64,000 nt of DNA from Micromussa lordhowensis (taxonomy: Eukaryota; Cnidaria; Anthozoa; Scleractinia; Lobophylliidae), in assembly GCA_964020085.1 (NCBI GenBank), contig OZ026596.1, forward strand, positions 43,027,408-43,091,407, read 5' to 3'. Made by a program: the position numbers and the translations under genes. The first letter of the stretch is position 1. Each line of letters begins with the position of its first letter. Positions 1 through 13,853 of this stretch are shown here, piece by piece. A model generated the notes under the pieces. The model was not told the origin of the DNA, searched no databases, and was given only the letters and a program-made list of their open reading frames with translations.

Positions 1-783
1 ATAAAATATAATTTTGATAAAACGAATGAAGTCAGTAGTTAAAAATAAATAAAATTCTCCGATCCTTTGTTGATTATTTGTGGGGCTAAAACATTAAAAT
101 TAAAATCCTTAAACGTCTGACAATTAACAACATTTTTCAAAAAAGATAAGTCTCAATGACTCGGTCATCTCGGTCAGATGCGTCAAAGAACGATAAAGAT
201 CAGGCTGACATTAGTAAGGAAGCAGTTTAACATTTCAACACTTGCACTGCTGGGTAAGTGTTAGTATTCTCAATTGGAGGGCTAAAGGCATAACCGCCTT
301 ATGTCGAATTTTTGGCCGTTTTTTTTCTGCCTCTGATTTGCCTCATTTTTGGTAAATTGAGTGCAATTTATATTTTAAACACGGACTTGGACTATTGTGA
401 CCCGTTTGCGCTAAAAATGGAAGTGTTAGTTCAAATAACTCAGATAAATTTTGTGTTAAAAGTTCCGGTTGTTTGGGCCTACTTCAAGTAACGGTGACTT
501 AGGTGGTGTGAAAGCCACTAAGAAAAGGATCACGAAAAGGTGTGCTTTTTACCTGTCAAAACTGTCTTACTGCGTTGGTAAATAGTTTATTTTTAAATAG
601 TCTTTCTGCTTTGTATATGCAACCGAAGAAAAGATCTTTGTGAGAGTTTACTGTCAGAATCATTATTCTGAGTAAAAGGAGCTTTGGTTTTTTTGCTTTT
701 TCCTCCTCAAATTTTATGGAAAGATTAATTCCATTTTACACAAAGGTAGCTAGCTCATAGAGCACTTTGATTGAATAATTCAG

Positions 784-2459
784 GGAACCATTGAAGAAAA
801 GATTTACCAGCGCCAAACTGCCAAGCAAGGGCTGAGTGGAACAGTGGCTGATGCTAAGGAGTCTGTCAAAATTGAATTTTCTCGCGAAGAACTTAAGGTA
901 ATTACTAAATACCATGGTGGTTTGTATTTTTTGCAGTTTGTTTGTCAAAGATCAAGCCGCTAATTGGCTAGTCTCCTACACAGCCGTTGTTTAGGTTACC
1001 ACGCAATGCTCCTCGTCCACTGACGTTAGTGCTAGTGGAGGAGGGTGTTGCGTGACGATAATAATGGCTGCGTGGGAGACTACTCTTTGGGTCGTCACGC
1101 AATGCGGGGAGAAGCGTTGTGTGACGAACCATGTAATGCATGCAAAAACCGGACGAAACAACACAAATTCTACCCTTCAACAAGGAAGCCATTGCCAATA
1201 TGTTTTCTCCCATCGTCCATGACTTGTTGTTCTAGGCAAATCTGGTCTTTTTGTTAGGAAGAGGAGCGTGGTCGTTATTATTAATTAACTGTAATTTGCT
1301 GATTTTGATCCCACAGGACTTGTTCACGCTACATGAGAACACTTTGTGTCTTACACACGATCTCCTGCAGTGTAAATGCGTGACGGCAGAGGTGGGTCAC
1401 GTTATACCTTGTTTGGGAACTCTCCTTACGACTGCCGACTACTCTAATATTATAACGGGTTACATGAATTGAGACAGGACAATGATTTGCAACATGTTTT
1501 TCAAACGTTTATTATGAACTAAAATATTTTTGTTGGCTTTTTATTTAGGTTGAGAGTGACGAGGACTGTCAGTCAGAGCTAGCAGCCAATCAGCAGTCAA
1601 GCCGTCACGTCACCAGGCCCTGTCAGCTGGGATGTGATAGCAACAGTGGCCAGGTGTGAACACAAAACGAATTTTAGCGCCGAAATGCGCGCGAGAAAGA
1701 TAAAAAGGTGTTATTTGTTGAGCGTGAGCATCTGTGACACATATAGACAGACTTCTTTGTTGTGTTCAAGTAGACTGAGGCGAAGTTGAGCTAGAATTAA
1801 ACGAGTCACGTGTCGCAGGAAAGAGTTGACTGTAAGGTCTAGAAATATCTTTTTGTGCAAAACGAGGATTTCGATTATCAAGTTTACGTTACTTTCTTGA
1901 ACTTTTTTTCAGAAAAATCTATCAATAGCAGAGTTAATGGATTGGCAGCACTTTCCATCTCCGAGCATTCCTGGCTCAGACTTTGAGGTAATGCAGAATA
2001 ACGGTGATAAGGTTCTTCCAATGATAGTTAGTGTTTAAAGGTGCTCAGCTCCTCACAGCATTCATAGCTGTGCTACTACCGGGTGATTTTAATGACCTCT
2101 AATTTATGGAAAGGCACCTTTTCGTAGGACCGTGCATCTCCTTCCCCTTATATTCCATCTGCATTTGATTTGCAGAAGCTAAAGTCTGAGTCACATTTGT
2201 TTCACTCTCCCACAACGCCAGAGGTTATTCCGTGACATGAAGGGATCGAACTCGTCCTTCGTGATGGGTTCCTTTCATTTGTCGAGTACTGGCGTAGAAA
2301 ATTGTTAGCTTTTCTATCATCTCGATGTGTTTTAAGCTTCTCGAAATAACTTGACTAAATCTCTGACAGGACGATGCAGTAACAGAAGCTGGCAACACGG
2401 TGTCATTTGTGTTCAGAACCAAGACGTGTGGACAGGATACAACGCAGCAAAGGTCGTGA
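784..2459 (+). CDS. RAD54B: RAD54B-like DNA repair/recombination helicase, 3' end (last five exons)
   Basis: Five exons, 784-897, 1317-1391, 1549-1653, 1913-1987 and 2370-2459 (TGA at 2457), are each a multiple of three, phase 0, and bounded by AG/GT. They give 152 residues. The first exon begins GTIEEKIYQRQ, the end of the SWI2/SNF2 helicase C-lobe, and the second carries LFTLHEN and THDLLQCKC, which I recognise as the RAD54B tail; the last includes NTVSFVF. RAD54B is a nuclear dsDNA translocase acting with RAD51 in homologous recombination. The ATPase core lies upstream of the window, so walker motifs cannot be checked. The third exon is Ser/Gln-rich and not obviously conserved. RAD54L is less likely because of the THDLL/C-x-C tail. 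Confidence 0.88.
971..1080. repeat. Short hairpin MITE-like repeat in a RAD54B intron
   Basis: Bases 971-1016 (starting GTCTCCTACACAGCC) are an imperfect inverted match to 1037-1080 (ending GCTGCGTGGGAGAC). A part of the same GTCACGCAATGC-type motif recurs at about 1093-1127. The structure is a small foldback element with no coding capacity, sitting between RAD54B exons. Family name unknown to me. Confidence 0.6.
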
Positions 2460-2574
2460 TGCAGTTAAGGGTTTACTTGGAAATTATTTCTTCTACCAAA
2501 ATCAAATATGATATGTCGTGAAAAACATGAATATACACTGTGGTGAAATAAGTTTGTTATTTTGGGAAAAGGTT

Positions 2575-2580
2575 AATAAA
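2575..2580 (+). promoter_or_regulatory. Polyadenylation signal of the RAD54B-like gene
   Basis: AATAAA lies 115 bases after the stop codon and is followed within 25 bases by a GT-rich stretch, the usual arrangement of a metazoan cleavage/polyadenylation site. Confidence 0.65.
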
Positions 2581-4070
2581 AGGTGTGGTACAAAAATGAT
2601 TGTTGTGTGTGTTAATTACTGCCGGTGGGTGTGTATTGCTTGGTAACAAAACTTCCCATTCCTAGACTCAAAACTCCGTCCGGTTATAAATCCCCTTTCT
2701 GGTCTGATGTAACCCCAGGGGTGTGTGGCTAACTTAGTTTGGTCAGATTTAGCTGTTAGAGGATAAGCGATTGTTGGACGAGGTGAAGCGTAATAGTGTG
2801 ATACGTAAGTGGCGAGAAATCAGTTAGGCCAAATGGAAAACACGACGAGATTTAACAAGAGTTCAAACTCTGGCTCTTGTTTGGTATGAAACTCTGCTCT
2901 CTGCGCCATTTGAACCCTCTCAAATTCATCATGACATTCTTCTGTTTTTCCCCACTCCGACTGCGCCGAGACTTACAGAAAACTGTCATGCAACTATCAT
3001 CGTTCACTCTTGATGATTCTGGTTCTTGTTTGGGCTGCGCTAAACAACAATGTTTTGTAGTTTTCAACATGAATATTCGCGTACAAATGGGCAAGTAAAT
3101 CAAGTAATCTGCAATTTGCTTGACAGAACTCTTTAACGCGCCTTGGTTTCTGTTTAGTCTACTTCATCATGGGAAAATCCTCAAAATATATTAGTTCCGT
3201 GTAAATGAAGCGGTAAGTGAATTTAGCGTTGAGTGTCTCATCACATTGAAGGAAGAAAACAATTAAATGTCTCCGCCATGGTGTTATGGCTGCTGGGTAT
3301 AAAAAGCGGGTTTTCGCCTTTCACTGCTCTGAGGATAATGTTGACTTTCTCCTGAAAGGTATTTTAAAATCACTTTTTCAGTTTTTTACCCATTTAGGCA
3401 GTCTTTTGACATGCTGATGTCACTCAATTGCTTTCATAACATGCTTGATGTGAAAGGAAACTAGTGTTGTATCAACATTTCTTATTACGGATTTTTCGTT
3501 CGAGTTTTGTATCTAATCAGTTATTCGAAGACACAGTGTTCTCTTGGAATATCGCACTTGGATAGCTCGACCTGTTACAGGCTCCCCTGACCCTCGGGCG
3601 TGTCTGATTGCTATTACGTGCTCCATGACCTGGAAAACCTGCTTTCAGTAACTTCCTTTCGCCAGACGAGAACACATTCAAAACAAACCGCGGTGATCGA
3701 ACGTTCGACGCGGTCGATGATCGAAGGTTCCAATAGCGGTGTCATCACCGTCGAGTGTTCCACTTGAAGCAATCAACCTTCCACTTACGATCTTATTATA
3801 GAACAGTTCGCAACACGTGTACCTGTCCTTGAGAAACGCCCTGTCATGCGGGGAACAAAACAAAAACGAACTAGTCCTCCATTGGTGGCGCTCTGACAAG
3901 CCGGTCAAGTAATCTCGAGATGCAGTCAAATTTCGAAGCTGGTGGGTTGACCCTGATACGCCCTTTCCTTCTGATGTAATATTTGCAAATCTCAAGTGGT
4001 CAAATTTTCGGCTTTTTTCATAAGGGTCGATTTTGTTCGACGCACTTACTCCAAGGGCGGGTTCTGAACC
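2581..4070. other. Intergenic region upstream of the lectin-domain gene
   Basis: No supported gene in these ~1.5 kb. ORFs at 2852-3103 and 3678-4088 have no recognisable content. A TATA-like TATAAAAAG at about 3298, followed by a candidate donor near 3358 (CTGAAAG|GTATTT), could mark a promoter and non-coding first exon of the next gene; this is a guess from sequence alone. Confidence 0.3.
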
Positions 4071-7000
4071 ATGAAGATGGCAAGACATGTTCTTGGTTGT
4101 TTTATTCTGAACTTGGTGTTTATTGTCCTGGTGCTTGCAGGTAAATCCTCGATTCTGTTTTAATTCTTATTTCACATCACGCTTTTATTTGTCATGTTAA
4201 ACACCCCGTTCGCAACGGACTTGAAAGCCATAAGAAATGGGTGGCTTCTCATTAACGCTGCTCAGTTACCAGAACAAATATCACTGTCCGTGCTTAGACA
4301 TTTCTCATCTGTTACTAACGCCATATTTTAAAACATTTCCCCAATTTCTGACAGCTGATTTGTGTTTTTCATATTTTGCTTTCTGTCCAATAATTACATT
4401 TTTTCATTGTGAGAAAACACTGGAATACTCGATCAGACAGTTGTTTTGGCCTTTCTCTTGCATGGTCGACTTTGTCATGTCTCTGTAACAGTCACCTGTA
4501 AAATTGCCGGAAAACCTGCTTTGTTTCGGACAGCACTGATTCATTTTTTTTTTTTCGGCAATTTTATTTCAAGACGACAATAGTCCTAGACGTTCACGTT
4601 CACAACCTCCGTTTCAATTTTTTTTCCTGGGAAGCCACTATAAAGGACATACATTTTTCTGATTGTCGTTGGTACTCTTAATTAAATAAAATTTAATGTT
4701 ATTTGTGTCTTAATTATACCGGTAAAAAAACAGAAGATCACATTGACTCTGGAACGCCTTCCTTTCTCTGTTTCGTTTTGTTTTTTAACCTTGAACAAAC
4801 ATTTTATCCAGTTATATTCATTGAACGCTTTTATATAAGAACAATTACAAAAGTTCAGTTATGAATATGAAAAGCCGCAATTTTCTTTCCTACAATGATA
4901 AAAAGTGCAATGCCCTTAGGTCAAATTTTGGATGCAAGGAAGTTAGAAGATTATTTTTATTCGTCAAAGGCTGTAGGTTGACAGCCGAAAGCTCATTCTA
5001 ACCTAAATTTTCAACCAGAGAATGTTTTAATTATTTCATTATTATTATTTTGTTTCACCACAGAACAAGATGACGAAGCTCCAGAGAGTTCTGCGGATAA
5101 CATTTTAAATGGACGGTCTACCGAATCCTCACCAGGGCCGTGGTTTGACCGCATCTTAGGTGCGTTTTTCTGTTTTTCTGTTTGTTTGTTTGTTTGTTTG
5201 TTTTGTTATGTTATCAAATACTGCTAATAATAACACGGCATGTTAGACTCTGTGCTATGTCCTTGGACAAGACACTATCCCAACGCCTTTGTCTATCGAC
5301 AAGTGTATGTGCGTTCCGGACAAAATGTTAGGGCAACGAGTAGCCTGCTATAGACTACCATCCAGAGGAGAGAAGCAAAACTCCTAGCCGCGTCATGCTG
5401 AAGAAACCAGCCAGCCTTTTGAATTTTCTATCATTGCCTCCTCCTCCCCTCCATTTTTATCGTAAATCGCCACATTTGAGCTTTGAACAGCATGTTTACT
5501 TAAAGTGGTACTATGATCAAAAAATCATTTCCTTTTTTTCTTCCGATTTTGAAAGCGTGTTCGCTTAACACCCAACTGGCAAAACTTTGAGCTTGAGTTT
5601 TATCCGAAGGCTGTTTATTTTGAGTCTAAGTTTTGGATTTGACGGTCCGCCATTACTCACGTTCAAAACTGACCGATTGGACATCAGAGGGTTGGATCTA
5701 GAGAAAATGACGTCATTTACTCACTAGCTTAACATTTCAGTGTGTAAGCGCAATTTATTAAATATGAAAAACACGGGATTAAAAGTCTGAAAGCCCGAAA
5801 CTCCCGTGCTGCATATTAATTCAACCGCGTACACACGCATTGCATTCTTAAACTAATGAGTCTTTGACGTCATTTTCTCCTCGACCCAGCTCTCTCAAGA
5901 TTTTAAAGTAATGGCGGACCAATAAACAAGAAATTTCCAGTTAAAATAAACAGGTGTCTTTGTAAAATCAGAACTTAAATGTTGGGTCAGTTAGTGTTTA
6001 GTTAACATAGTTTTGAAATCCAAAGAAAAAAAAGAATTGTTTTTTTGGTTGTAGTACCACTTTAAATATTCTAGAATTTTGTCAGTGTTAAAGAACACTT
6101 TTTAGCTTGGGCGTTTTGTTGCCCTACCATGTGAATTCTGGCTTTCAAATTTTTGAATAGTAGCTTGTATATAAATGACTAATTTTTAAACAATTTTTTA
6201 GAAAATACCACGTGGTCTGTAATTGGAAAACAAACCAACCAAGCTAGAAAGGTCTATTGTAAGGAGCATAATCCAAATTTTGTTAAGCTAACATAATTAT
6301 CAGAATTATGTTTCTTATTCAAAAATAGTAAATTACTCGATACTGCTATGGTAAATTATTCGATACGTACGTTTTCCTAGGTCTTATTCATTCCAAGAAC
6401 TTCCGAGGTGTGTACCAGAAGTATCTGGACAACATGAATCAACAAGACTCCACTGACACAGCAACTGGTGAACTAGCGAGGCGCGACTTCGCCCCAGGCT
6501 CCGTGAGTAAGGTGTTTGTGAGAGACGCACCGCATAAACGCCATCATCGTCATCATCGTCATCATCACCATCAACGTCACCATGATTCTAAGCCAAGTAA
6601 GGGAATCGATGACTTTTCAAGTTTTTTTTTCATGGACAATTGACATGTTTTGCAAAGACTGAATACAGCTTGGCTTGAAAGGTGCTGGAACATTGTCTCG
6701 TTCTGGTCATTCCCTAAAGCTTGCAAAATTCGATATCTTTGCAAGGACAAAGCGTGTGCATCAGCAGTTGAAGTTATGCCCTGACAATTCTGCACACTCT
6801 CGCTTCTTCCTTTGATGACACGTGGCTGCAAATCGGTCGTTTTACAAGGAGTTAATTTGGCGCCTTTTCTGCGAATCTCTGACTGAAATTAAGAGAAGTC
6901 AGCAAAAAGGAGAGACAAACTATACTAACTCGTGTTAAATAAGCCTCCATCTTGATTTGACTTTCTAGCAAATGTTTCTATATACACTTTATTCCAAAAT

Positions 7001-10000
7001 AGCCACTATTTTAGTGGTCTTTTGTTTGCCTCCAAATTAGCCCTTGTTACCTCGTTCTTAGACTCGAAATTCAAAAGAATATTTTCCCTTGAACGAGGCA
7101 AATTCAACGTTCTTAAACTCGAAATTGAACGAGGCAAAAAGGATTAATTTGCAAGCAAACAAAAGAACACTAAAATGGCAGCCATTTTGGAATAAGGTGT
7201 ATACTAATGAAAACAAATATGTTATGTAAAGAGAACACAACGATAATAGTATTGTGAACGGTAGCACACTATCAGCAGTTCTATAAACCGCCTAGTTCAG
7301 CAAGCAACTTGCAGAGGAATATAGGAGACTGGTACCCAGGAAGAAGCCCCATGCCACTCGCTTGATTTGGCGCGAAATATTTTAATAATTACATACGTTT
7401 GTAAGTGATGCAAACCATCCTTAGGCCTTTTCGTGTACTTTACGCTCGTCTGCAAGAGGAAGAGAGCACCTAGAAACTAGGCTGGAAAGTTGTAAAAGCT
7501 TACCAAAGTGACGCCAACATACCTTTCTTTATTCCAGAGGCAAAGAAATGGGTGAACTTGAAAGTTGTAAACCAAGTTGGAACACGAGTCAAGCTAAAAG
7601 CCGACAGGATCCTACCCAGTGCTGTACTAAGCAGCGGAGAAATCTTTGTGTACCATCAGCTCTTGAACGAAACTGACAGAAAGGCTAAGATCACTCTAAA
7701 AGCAGTGGACGAGTACACAGGCAAACCGCTGATCCTTAACGGAGACAGTAAGCTGATTGTCACGCCCACTACTTATGACGACACACAGGAGGCCTACGTG
7801 TCACGAGAAGGTGAGTCGTGAGCCATACTCAGTCTCCTCCTTAGATCTTATGTCCGTAGAGACGTGGAACTAGCATTAGTTGTAAAATTCTCTCTTGATT
7901 TTTTCTGATAGAGATTCAATAGAATGAAGAACTCTCGATTTGCAGAGCCATAAATTCTCGAATGTGGTGCAAAGTCTTGCTTCTTTACTTTGGGATAAAC
8001 CCCTTACAGACCTCAACTTGGTTTATTTAATTTTAAGACGCTCTCCCAGTTTTGTGGTGTATATTGTTAACGTGAATTACTTTACTTTGGTGCCTTGATG
8101 GATACTCTAAGATGAGTGCCAAGTTAAAAAAAGAGTTGAGAGTTGAAAATTGCCGCACGAAAACACGGCTTCTTAACTTGGGTTCGAAAACGTGGGTTCT
8201 GGGTTTTTCTAGGTTCTTTTTCTCGATTTTTTCCAGTTCCTCTCGTCACTCTTGGTGAACTCAGGGAAAAGATACACTGGTCGAAGTCTATTCAATACAG
8301 GGCCATTCTATTATTGTCACAAAAATTAAGATTGGCAGTGCTTTTCTTTTCCTTTCAAGTGTTCTGTAACAGTCCATTCGTGGACTGAAACGATATTCAG
8401 ACTCTTTATTTTGTAGATCCATATTGTATAGTTTATACGTTTGATAGAGAGTTTCTCTGCTGATTCCGCTGTACATGTATTCTCGTTAACTGTAGACTCA
8501 AGAAGTGGTATCCTGCATGCGAGACACGGACACATTGTCAAGAGTCTAGGCAAGTGCTTCATGTTTTTATCACTAAAATGTCTACCTAAACGGCACACGG
8601 AAAAGAGAGCTTGTACTGAACTGACGGATAAACGTTAACACAACAAACTGAACGCTTGTCTAACTGTGCACAATGTTTACCCTTTCTAAACTCAACAATG
8701 CTACATCGTAGATTATTTATAAAACTGATGAGTATTTTGGGTGGCTATAACGAGTAACGGGATAAGGGAAGGTTTAGCTCTTGCTCATCATGACTTATTT
8801 GCCCTTCCCACGACATCTAAATATCTCGAATTTTATTCCTCAGTTAGGTTTTTTCCACTTATGATATAAAGTTTACGAACGAATCTTTCAGAAAAATTAA
8901 GTTTTCACAGAAATTATCTGTCATTGAACTTGATATTCTCCTATGTGCAAGCACCCTTCATAAAATTGGAGAAAGAACCACGGCTTATCCAAGGAGGGCT
9001 GAAGCTGCGCTACATAACAATACATAAACTACTTTACCGAGCGCATTATGGGTACAAAAGACATCTGGGGACTATTTTGTACACCATCATTCCCTGCGAG
9101 CTGCAATAGAATCAAAGTGAGGATGCAAACTATCGTAGTTTAACGTTAATTGTCTTTGCCTCTGTTTTTATTTATTTTTTCCTGTGTGATGTTTATTCCT
9201 CATTAGGACCCGGTAACAGATGGTTCTATGTGAAGCTTATCAACCATGCAGGAGGACATGTCAGGGTAAGTCCGGACCAGATCCTCCCGGCCACCACGCT
9301 CGACGTTGACGAATCCCAAGTAGAGTATGCGCGCCTTGAGCCTGGTGACGAGTACAAGAGGATTGTCCTCAGAGCGGTAGATGTGAAGAATGACGAGCCA
9401 CTGAAGTTAAACGGCGAGTTTACGCTGGCTCTAAGGCCTGATGACGCAGGCGATGTGGCAAGAGTGAAGATCACTCGAGGAGGTAAATGAAGGGAGGGGT
9501 GGGTGGGTGGGGGCGATATAAAGAGATTTCCTGTGATTGTTAATTGCGACTTCTCCCACTCTTTTTTAGATACAATTTATGCTAAATGCGACAACTTTGT
9601 CGCTATGGAGGGAGACGATGGCAGGTTTGAGTACCAGATAACAGCCGATGATACAAAGAGTTGGTTTGACTCTGTTAGGGCCTGCAAGGTAAATAACAGT
9701 CCAGTTCCTGACCTTGATATTCTCACCTAGAAAAACAAACCGCTGTTAGGGTTAGGCAGTGGCAAGTTGAAACACTAAGTACCATTGGTAAACAAACGAG
9801 CCATTAAATGATTTTTCACACACTGAAATTGAAAGGCTCATGTTCAAAATTATCAGTCTTTCTTTACGTGAAACCGTAATTCTTTCGATTTGATTAATAT
9901 TATCGTGAAATCTTCCCAAAGGCACCAAGCGATTTCCCAGTTACTGATGCTAGAAAATGGCCATTTTACTCGGACTGAATACTGCGCGAGAACCGTGATT

Positions 10001-13000
10001 ATTTTTTTTAATTTACTATTTCTTTAAGCTCTGCGATGCGGAGCTACTCAGCGTTCACACGCACGAAGAAAATGACTTCATCACAAAACAGCTGCGCAAG
10101 TCGTCTGATGTGAACAAACTGTGGATCGGTATGTCATACAAGGAGAAAGTCCGAATGTGGTCCTGGATTGACGGCTCACGATACAGGTAAATACAGCAGT
10201 TATTTCTCAGGTGTCATGAAACGCACGTGCGTGAGCTACTGCTCATTTCCAGTGCTGCTCCTCCAAGAGTAGAAACTTAGGCCTTGGGTTTAACCACAGT
10301 TTATTACAATGGCAAATCAGTCAAATTTTTAAACTCACAGCTCAAACTTGCTCAAGTTTGTCCCACTCATACAGAAAGGCCCCAAGTAGTGGGCGAGAGC
10401 GGCCATGATAATTAAAAGGAAAACTTCGATCAAAACATGAGGCAATTTTTTTTTAAATAACTTCTGATCTTTGAGTGGATAGTTGTGCTTGATTGTATAC
10501 ATGGCACGGAAGGTGATTACAACTGATTTTCTGAATTCAACTTTACTCAATACGTAAAACTGAAAGTTCCCAACTCGGTCATGAAACATCTGTTGCTGAT
10601 ATCTCTCCAAACCAATAAAGAAAATCTCTCGAGTCGTGCGCATGTTTTTCTTCACCTTGCCTCTGTGTAAACTGGCAAAACGCATGCTCCGTTTGTGTTT
10701 GCTAGATACCAGAATTGGAAGGAAGGCCAACACTACGACGGAAAAGACGAACAGTGCGGTATAATGTACCAGCGGTATGACTGGGGAAGATGGGATGATG
10801 ACAACTGTTATAAGCCTCTGGGATACATCTGCAAAAGACGTGAGTACTGCCTGTCTGTCTTTCTACCGACCAACCAACCAACCTGTCAACCAACCAGTCA
10901 GAGAGACAGCTAGTCATTACTTGACCTAGTCAATCATCGAGTCAGTCAGTCATTTAAGAAATGACTCAGTCATTTAGTCAGTCGTACTCAGTCAGTCACT
11001 CACTTGGTCAGTCAGTCAGTTACTCAGTCAGTCACTCACTTAGTCAGTCAGTCAGTTACTCAGTCAGTCAGTCAGTCAGTCAGTCAGTCAGTCAGTCAGT
11101 CAGTCACTGACCCAGTCATTCAGTCTGTCAATCCGTCCATCCGTCATTCTGTCAATAGTCAGTTAATCCCTCAGTCAGTCAGTCAGTCAGTCAGTCAGTC
11201 AGTCAGTCAGGCACTTAGTACGTCACTCACTCACTCACTCACTCACTCACTCAAACAGTCAGTCAGGCAGGCAGGCAGTCAATCAGGTAGTCACTCACTT
11301 CGTCTGGCAGGCAGGCAGTCAGGTAGTCAATTAGTCAGTAAATGAAGGAACCAACCAACCAATCAACCAGTCAGTCAATCAATCAAACAGTCATTCATTC
11401 AGTTATTCAACAATCATTTATTAAACGTTATTCAAAACTATTTAAGTGTTATTCGAACAAGCAAGCAAGCATGAAATTTTCTTTGTTTCCATTTAAACAG
11501 ATCGAACAAGGAGTGCAGATCAATCAAAGGGCAAAAACGATTCTTCGAAAAACAAGAGTGGTAAGGCGCAATAACTGGGAAAGAGAAATGCAGATAGACC
11601 GGCCACACTTTATGATCACTCAGTCCTCGACTAAATCTTCAAACGTAGCTGCTTTTCAGTTCTTGTTGTCAGCGTTGTAGTTTTTGCATCCTCTTTTACA
11701 ATTTACTTCGTCAATAATAAAACTAAACCAAAACAGGCCAAAAGCAACATGTAACGCTTGTTCTGCATGACTCTTTGTTTCCGCCTAACAGCGTTGTAAT
11801 AGCGTTTTTTTTTTCTTTTAAATAATTCCTGTGTTTTAACACCGAAGCTTTGAACTGTAATGCTTTCGAATGATCTGACTAATTTTCGTATTAAGAAGTT
11901 ATCAAATTTACTAGTTGTCACAGGAAAATACTGATCACATTATTATGCACTTGACACTATGATGAAATAAACTAAACTAGTTGTGTCACAGTTCTAATGG
12001 TGTGTTGACTTTACTTTGCGAAAATACTAACACAAAAAGATTAGGGTATTTATATAATTTACTCCTTTCACTGCAGCCGTGTGGTTCATAATAAATAATG
12101 ATAATGATAATAATATTATAAGTGTTAATTAAACTTTACTTATAGCTAACTATTATATGATAATAACGGAAGTAAATAGATAGTAATTTGAGTGAAAAGG
12201 TAAATAAAGTTCTCGTCAACAACCTTCGTCTTAAAGGAAATGTTTTAACGTATCAATATATATTTATTTCAAGCTCGCTCCTGTGTCGAGGAAATTCGTA
12301 GTGGGATACAGGGAGCTCTCTAAAATACTGACTTAATACGTGCTAAGTATTATCTTTGCGATGCACGCAATCAACCAAGAATTAATGTGAAACTCAAGAA
12401 CGTAAGCTACTAAGGTAAAGAAACCTTAGGATGGTTAATTAAACTGAACAATAATTTTTCAAGGTGGCCCTTCTTAATTTAAATTGTAATTTAAGCTTAT
12501 TATTCAGACACGACATCAAACTTAACGGAGGAAAGAGGAAAACTCTTGTCCACCTCTAATCCAAAACATTGTTTATATTAAGAGAGCTTTGCGCAGTTGT
12601 AAGTTGTGTTACTCTACCTGTGCTGTCATGTTGCAGAGTGTCCAAATGTTTTACCAGAGTGCCCCTCCCTGTGTAGGATTGTTAAGGTTCCCGGATCTTG
12701 TCCTCAGTGCGACTGTGGGCCGCTTGTTAAAGGTTTGTTTCCTTGGAGACCCCAGCTGACGTAACAATTGTTGGATTCTTCTAGCTTTTTTTTCCATTTG
12801 AATAACAAGAGGCAGGATTCTACAGTAGCGCGTGCGAGGATTTGTCTAAAAGAGTACTGTCTACGGGTTACATCATTTGTGTCTTGTTTTACATCAAATC
12901 GATGTAAAGTTCATTGTATTTTGCTTATTGTCTGTTATCGGTGGAACTCTCACACGATTGCTAACATATATTTCAGCAAGTATCCACACCTGGGGCTAAT

Positions 13001-13853
13001 TCCTTGGGCTGGCATACATATTATGTACTGCATAAACAGTCGGATGAGGGACAATTTAGAAGACGCGCTCGACAGCTTTCAACTCAGTCTCCAGTTGAAA
13101 AAAAAAACCTTCCAAGCACTTGCGAGAACTTCAGCGTGATGTCAGTATGAAGTCATAAGATTTTAGAATGTTGCCATCTCTGAAGAAAACCACGGGCTCG
13201 ATCTATCATCGGACAGAAGGGTTTTTTCAGTTTTAAAGTTTTATGACTGATCACCCGGCAACCGATGTATCTGTTTTCCGTTTGAAATAAAGCTCCACGA
13301 TGGTTTGGTTGAAATAAACGTTCGATGTCGATTAACTGTCACTCAAAGATCTACTTCTTGTCTTTCGCTTTCCGTCTTTCGCTCTCCATCATTAAAAAGA
13401 CAGCTCCAGTCAGACGTATCGCGAGCTTCCCCCGCCTCCAGCTAACCCTTATAAACCAAGCTCGTTGACTAATTGTTTTCGCATTTTCTCCAAACAGGTT
13501 ATGACACAATGAGTGCAGCAGAACAAGCCAAAGTGCGGCGGATGTTCTCCCAAGCCAACCACCAAGTGCTGGAGGCCAGGCGGGCGCAGATTGAGGAGGC
13601 ACACGCCATACGCCGATCCAGGATCATGCAGGAGGCAGGCCGCTTAATGGCAGAGTCACGCAATCTTCAGCAGGTCGCCATGCTAGAAGGAATACCTCTG
13701 AATCTTCCGCTTCAACCAGTACATCGAAGGGAGATGATAATGAAGCCCAAAAAAAGCGAAACCGAAATAAGAAAAACCAAGAACTTGGCTCATGAGATAG
13801 CAAGCTTGATCAGCGATATCGAGAAGACAGAGAAAGAGGAAAAGAGTAGTTAA
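4071..13853 (+). CDS. Secreted C-type lectin domain protein with tandem novel domains (11 exons)
   Basis: Exons 4071-4140, 5064-5159, 6381-6596, 7538-7810, 9207-9482, 9570-9688, 10029-10186, 10706-10839, 11501-11560, 12637-12732 and 13498-13853 join in compatible phases with AG/GT borders (617 residues, TAA at 13851). Exon 1 is a signal peptide (hydrophobic core CFILNLVFIVLVLA). Exon 3 has a His/Arg-rich tract. Exons 4 and 5 encode two related ~90-residue domains sharing VK..N..G..V+...ILP and LKAVD/LRAVD then LNG; I do not recognise them. Exons 6-8 form a C-type lectin domain (WIGMSY, WSWIDGS, WDDDNCYKPLGYICK). I see no EPN or QPD, so classical sugar binding is uncertain. Exon 10 is Cys-rich (eight Cys). 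The last exon is charged, helical and may be coiled coil. Extracellular role inferred from the signal peptide. Confidence 0.8.
5504..6061. mobile_element. MITE with ~60-bp inverted repeats and TTAA duplication
   Basis: The ends AGTGGTACTA and TAGTACCACT are the start of an imperfect terminal inverted repeat of about 60 bases, flanked on both sides by TTAA (5500-5503 and 6062-6065). TTAA duplication is the signature of piggyBac-type transposition. There is no ORF. It lies in intron 2 of the lectin-domain gene. Confidence 0.7.
6981..7203. mobile_element. Short MITE with TATACAC...GTGTATA ends
   Basis: The first ~60 bases (TATACACTTTATTCCAAAAT and on) are matched in inverted form by the last ~60 (ATTTTGGAATAAGGTGTATA at the end). 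The middle holds a short duplicated AACGAGGCAAA segment. Ends beginning TA suggest a TA target, as for mariner-like MITEs. Intronic, non-coding. Confidence 0.65.
10920..11345. repeat. (CAGT)n-type simple repeat in an intron
   Basis: Long runs of CAGT with CACT, CAGG and CATT variants fill this stretch between exons 8 and 9 of the lectin-domain gene. ORFs rich in SQSV through here are translations of the repeat, not genes. Confidence 0.9.

Noticed and set aside
11004..11345. 113-residue ORF rich in SQSV
   Set aside because: Reading of the (CAGT)n simple repeat inside an intron.
12768..13139. 123-residue ORF between the last two exons of the lectin-domain gene
   Set aside because: No domain, no splice fit; intron sequence.
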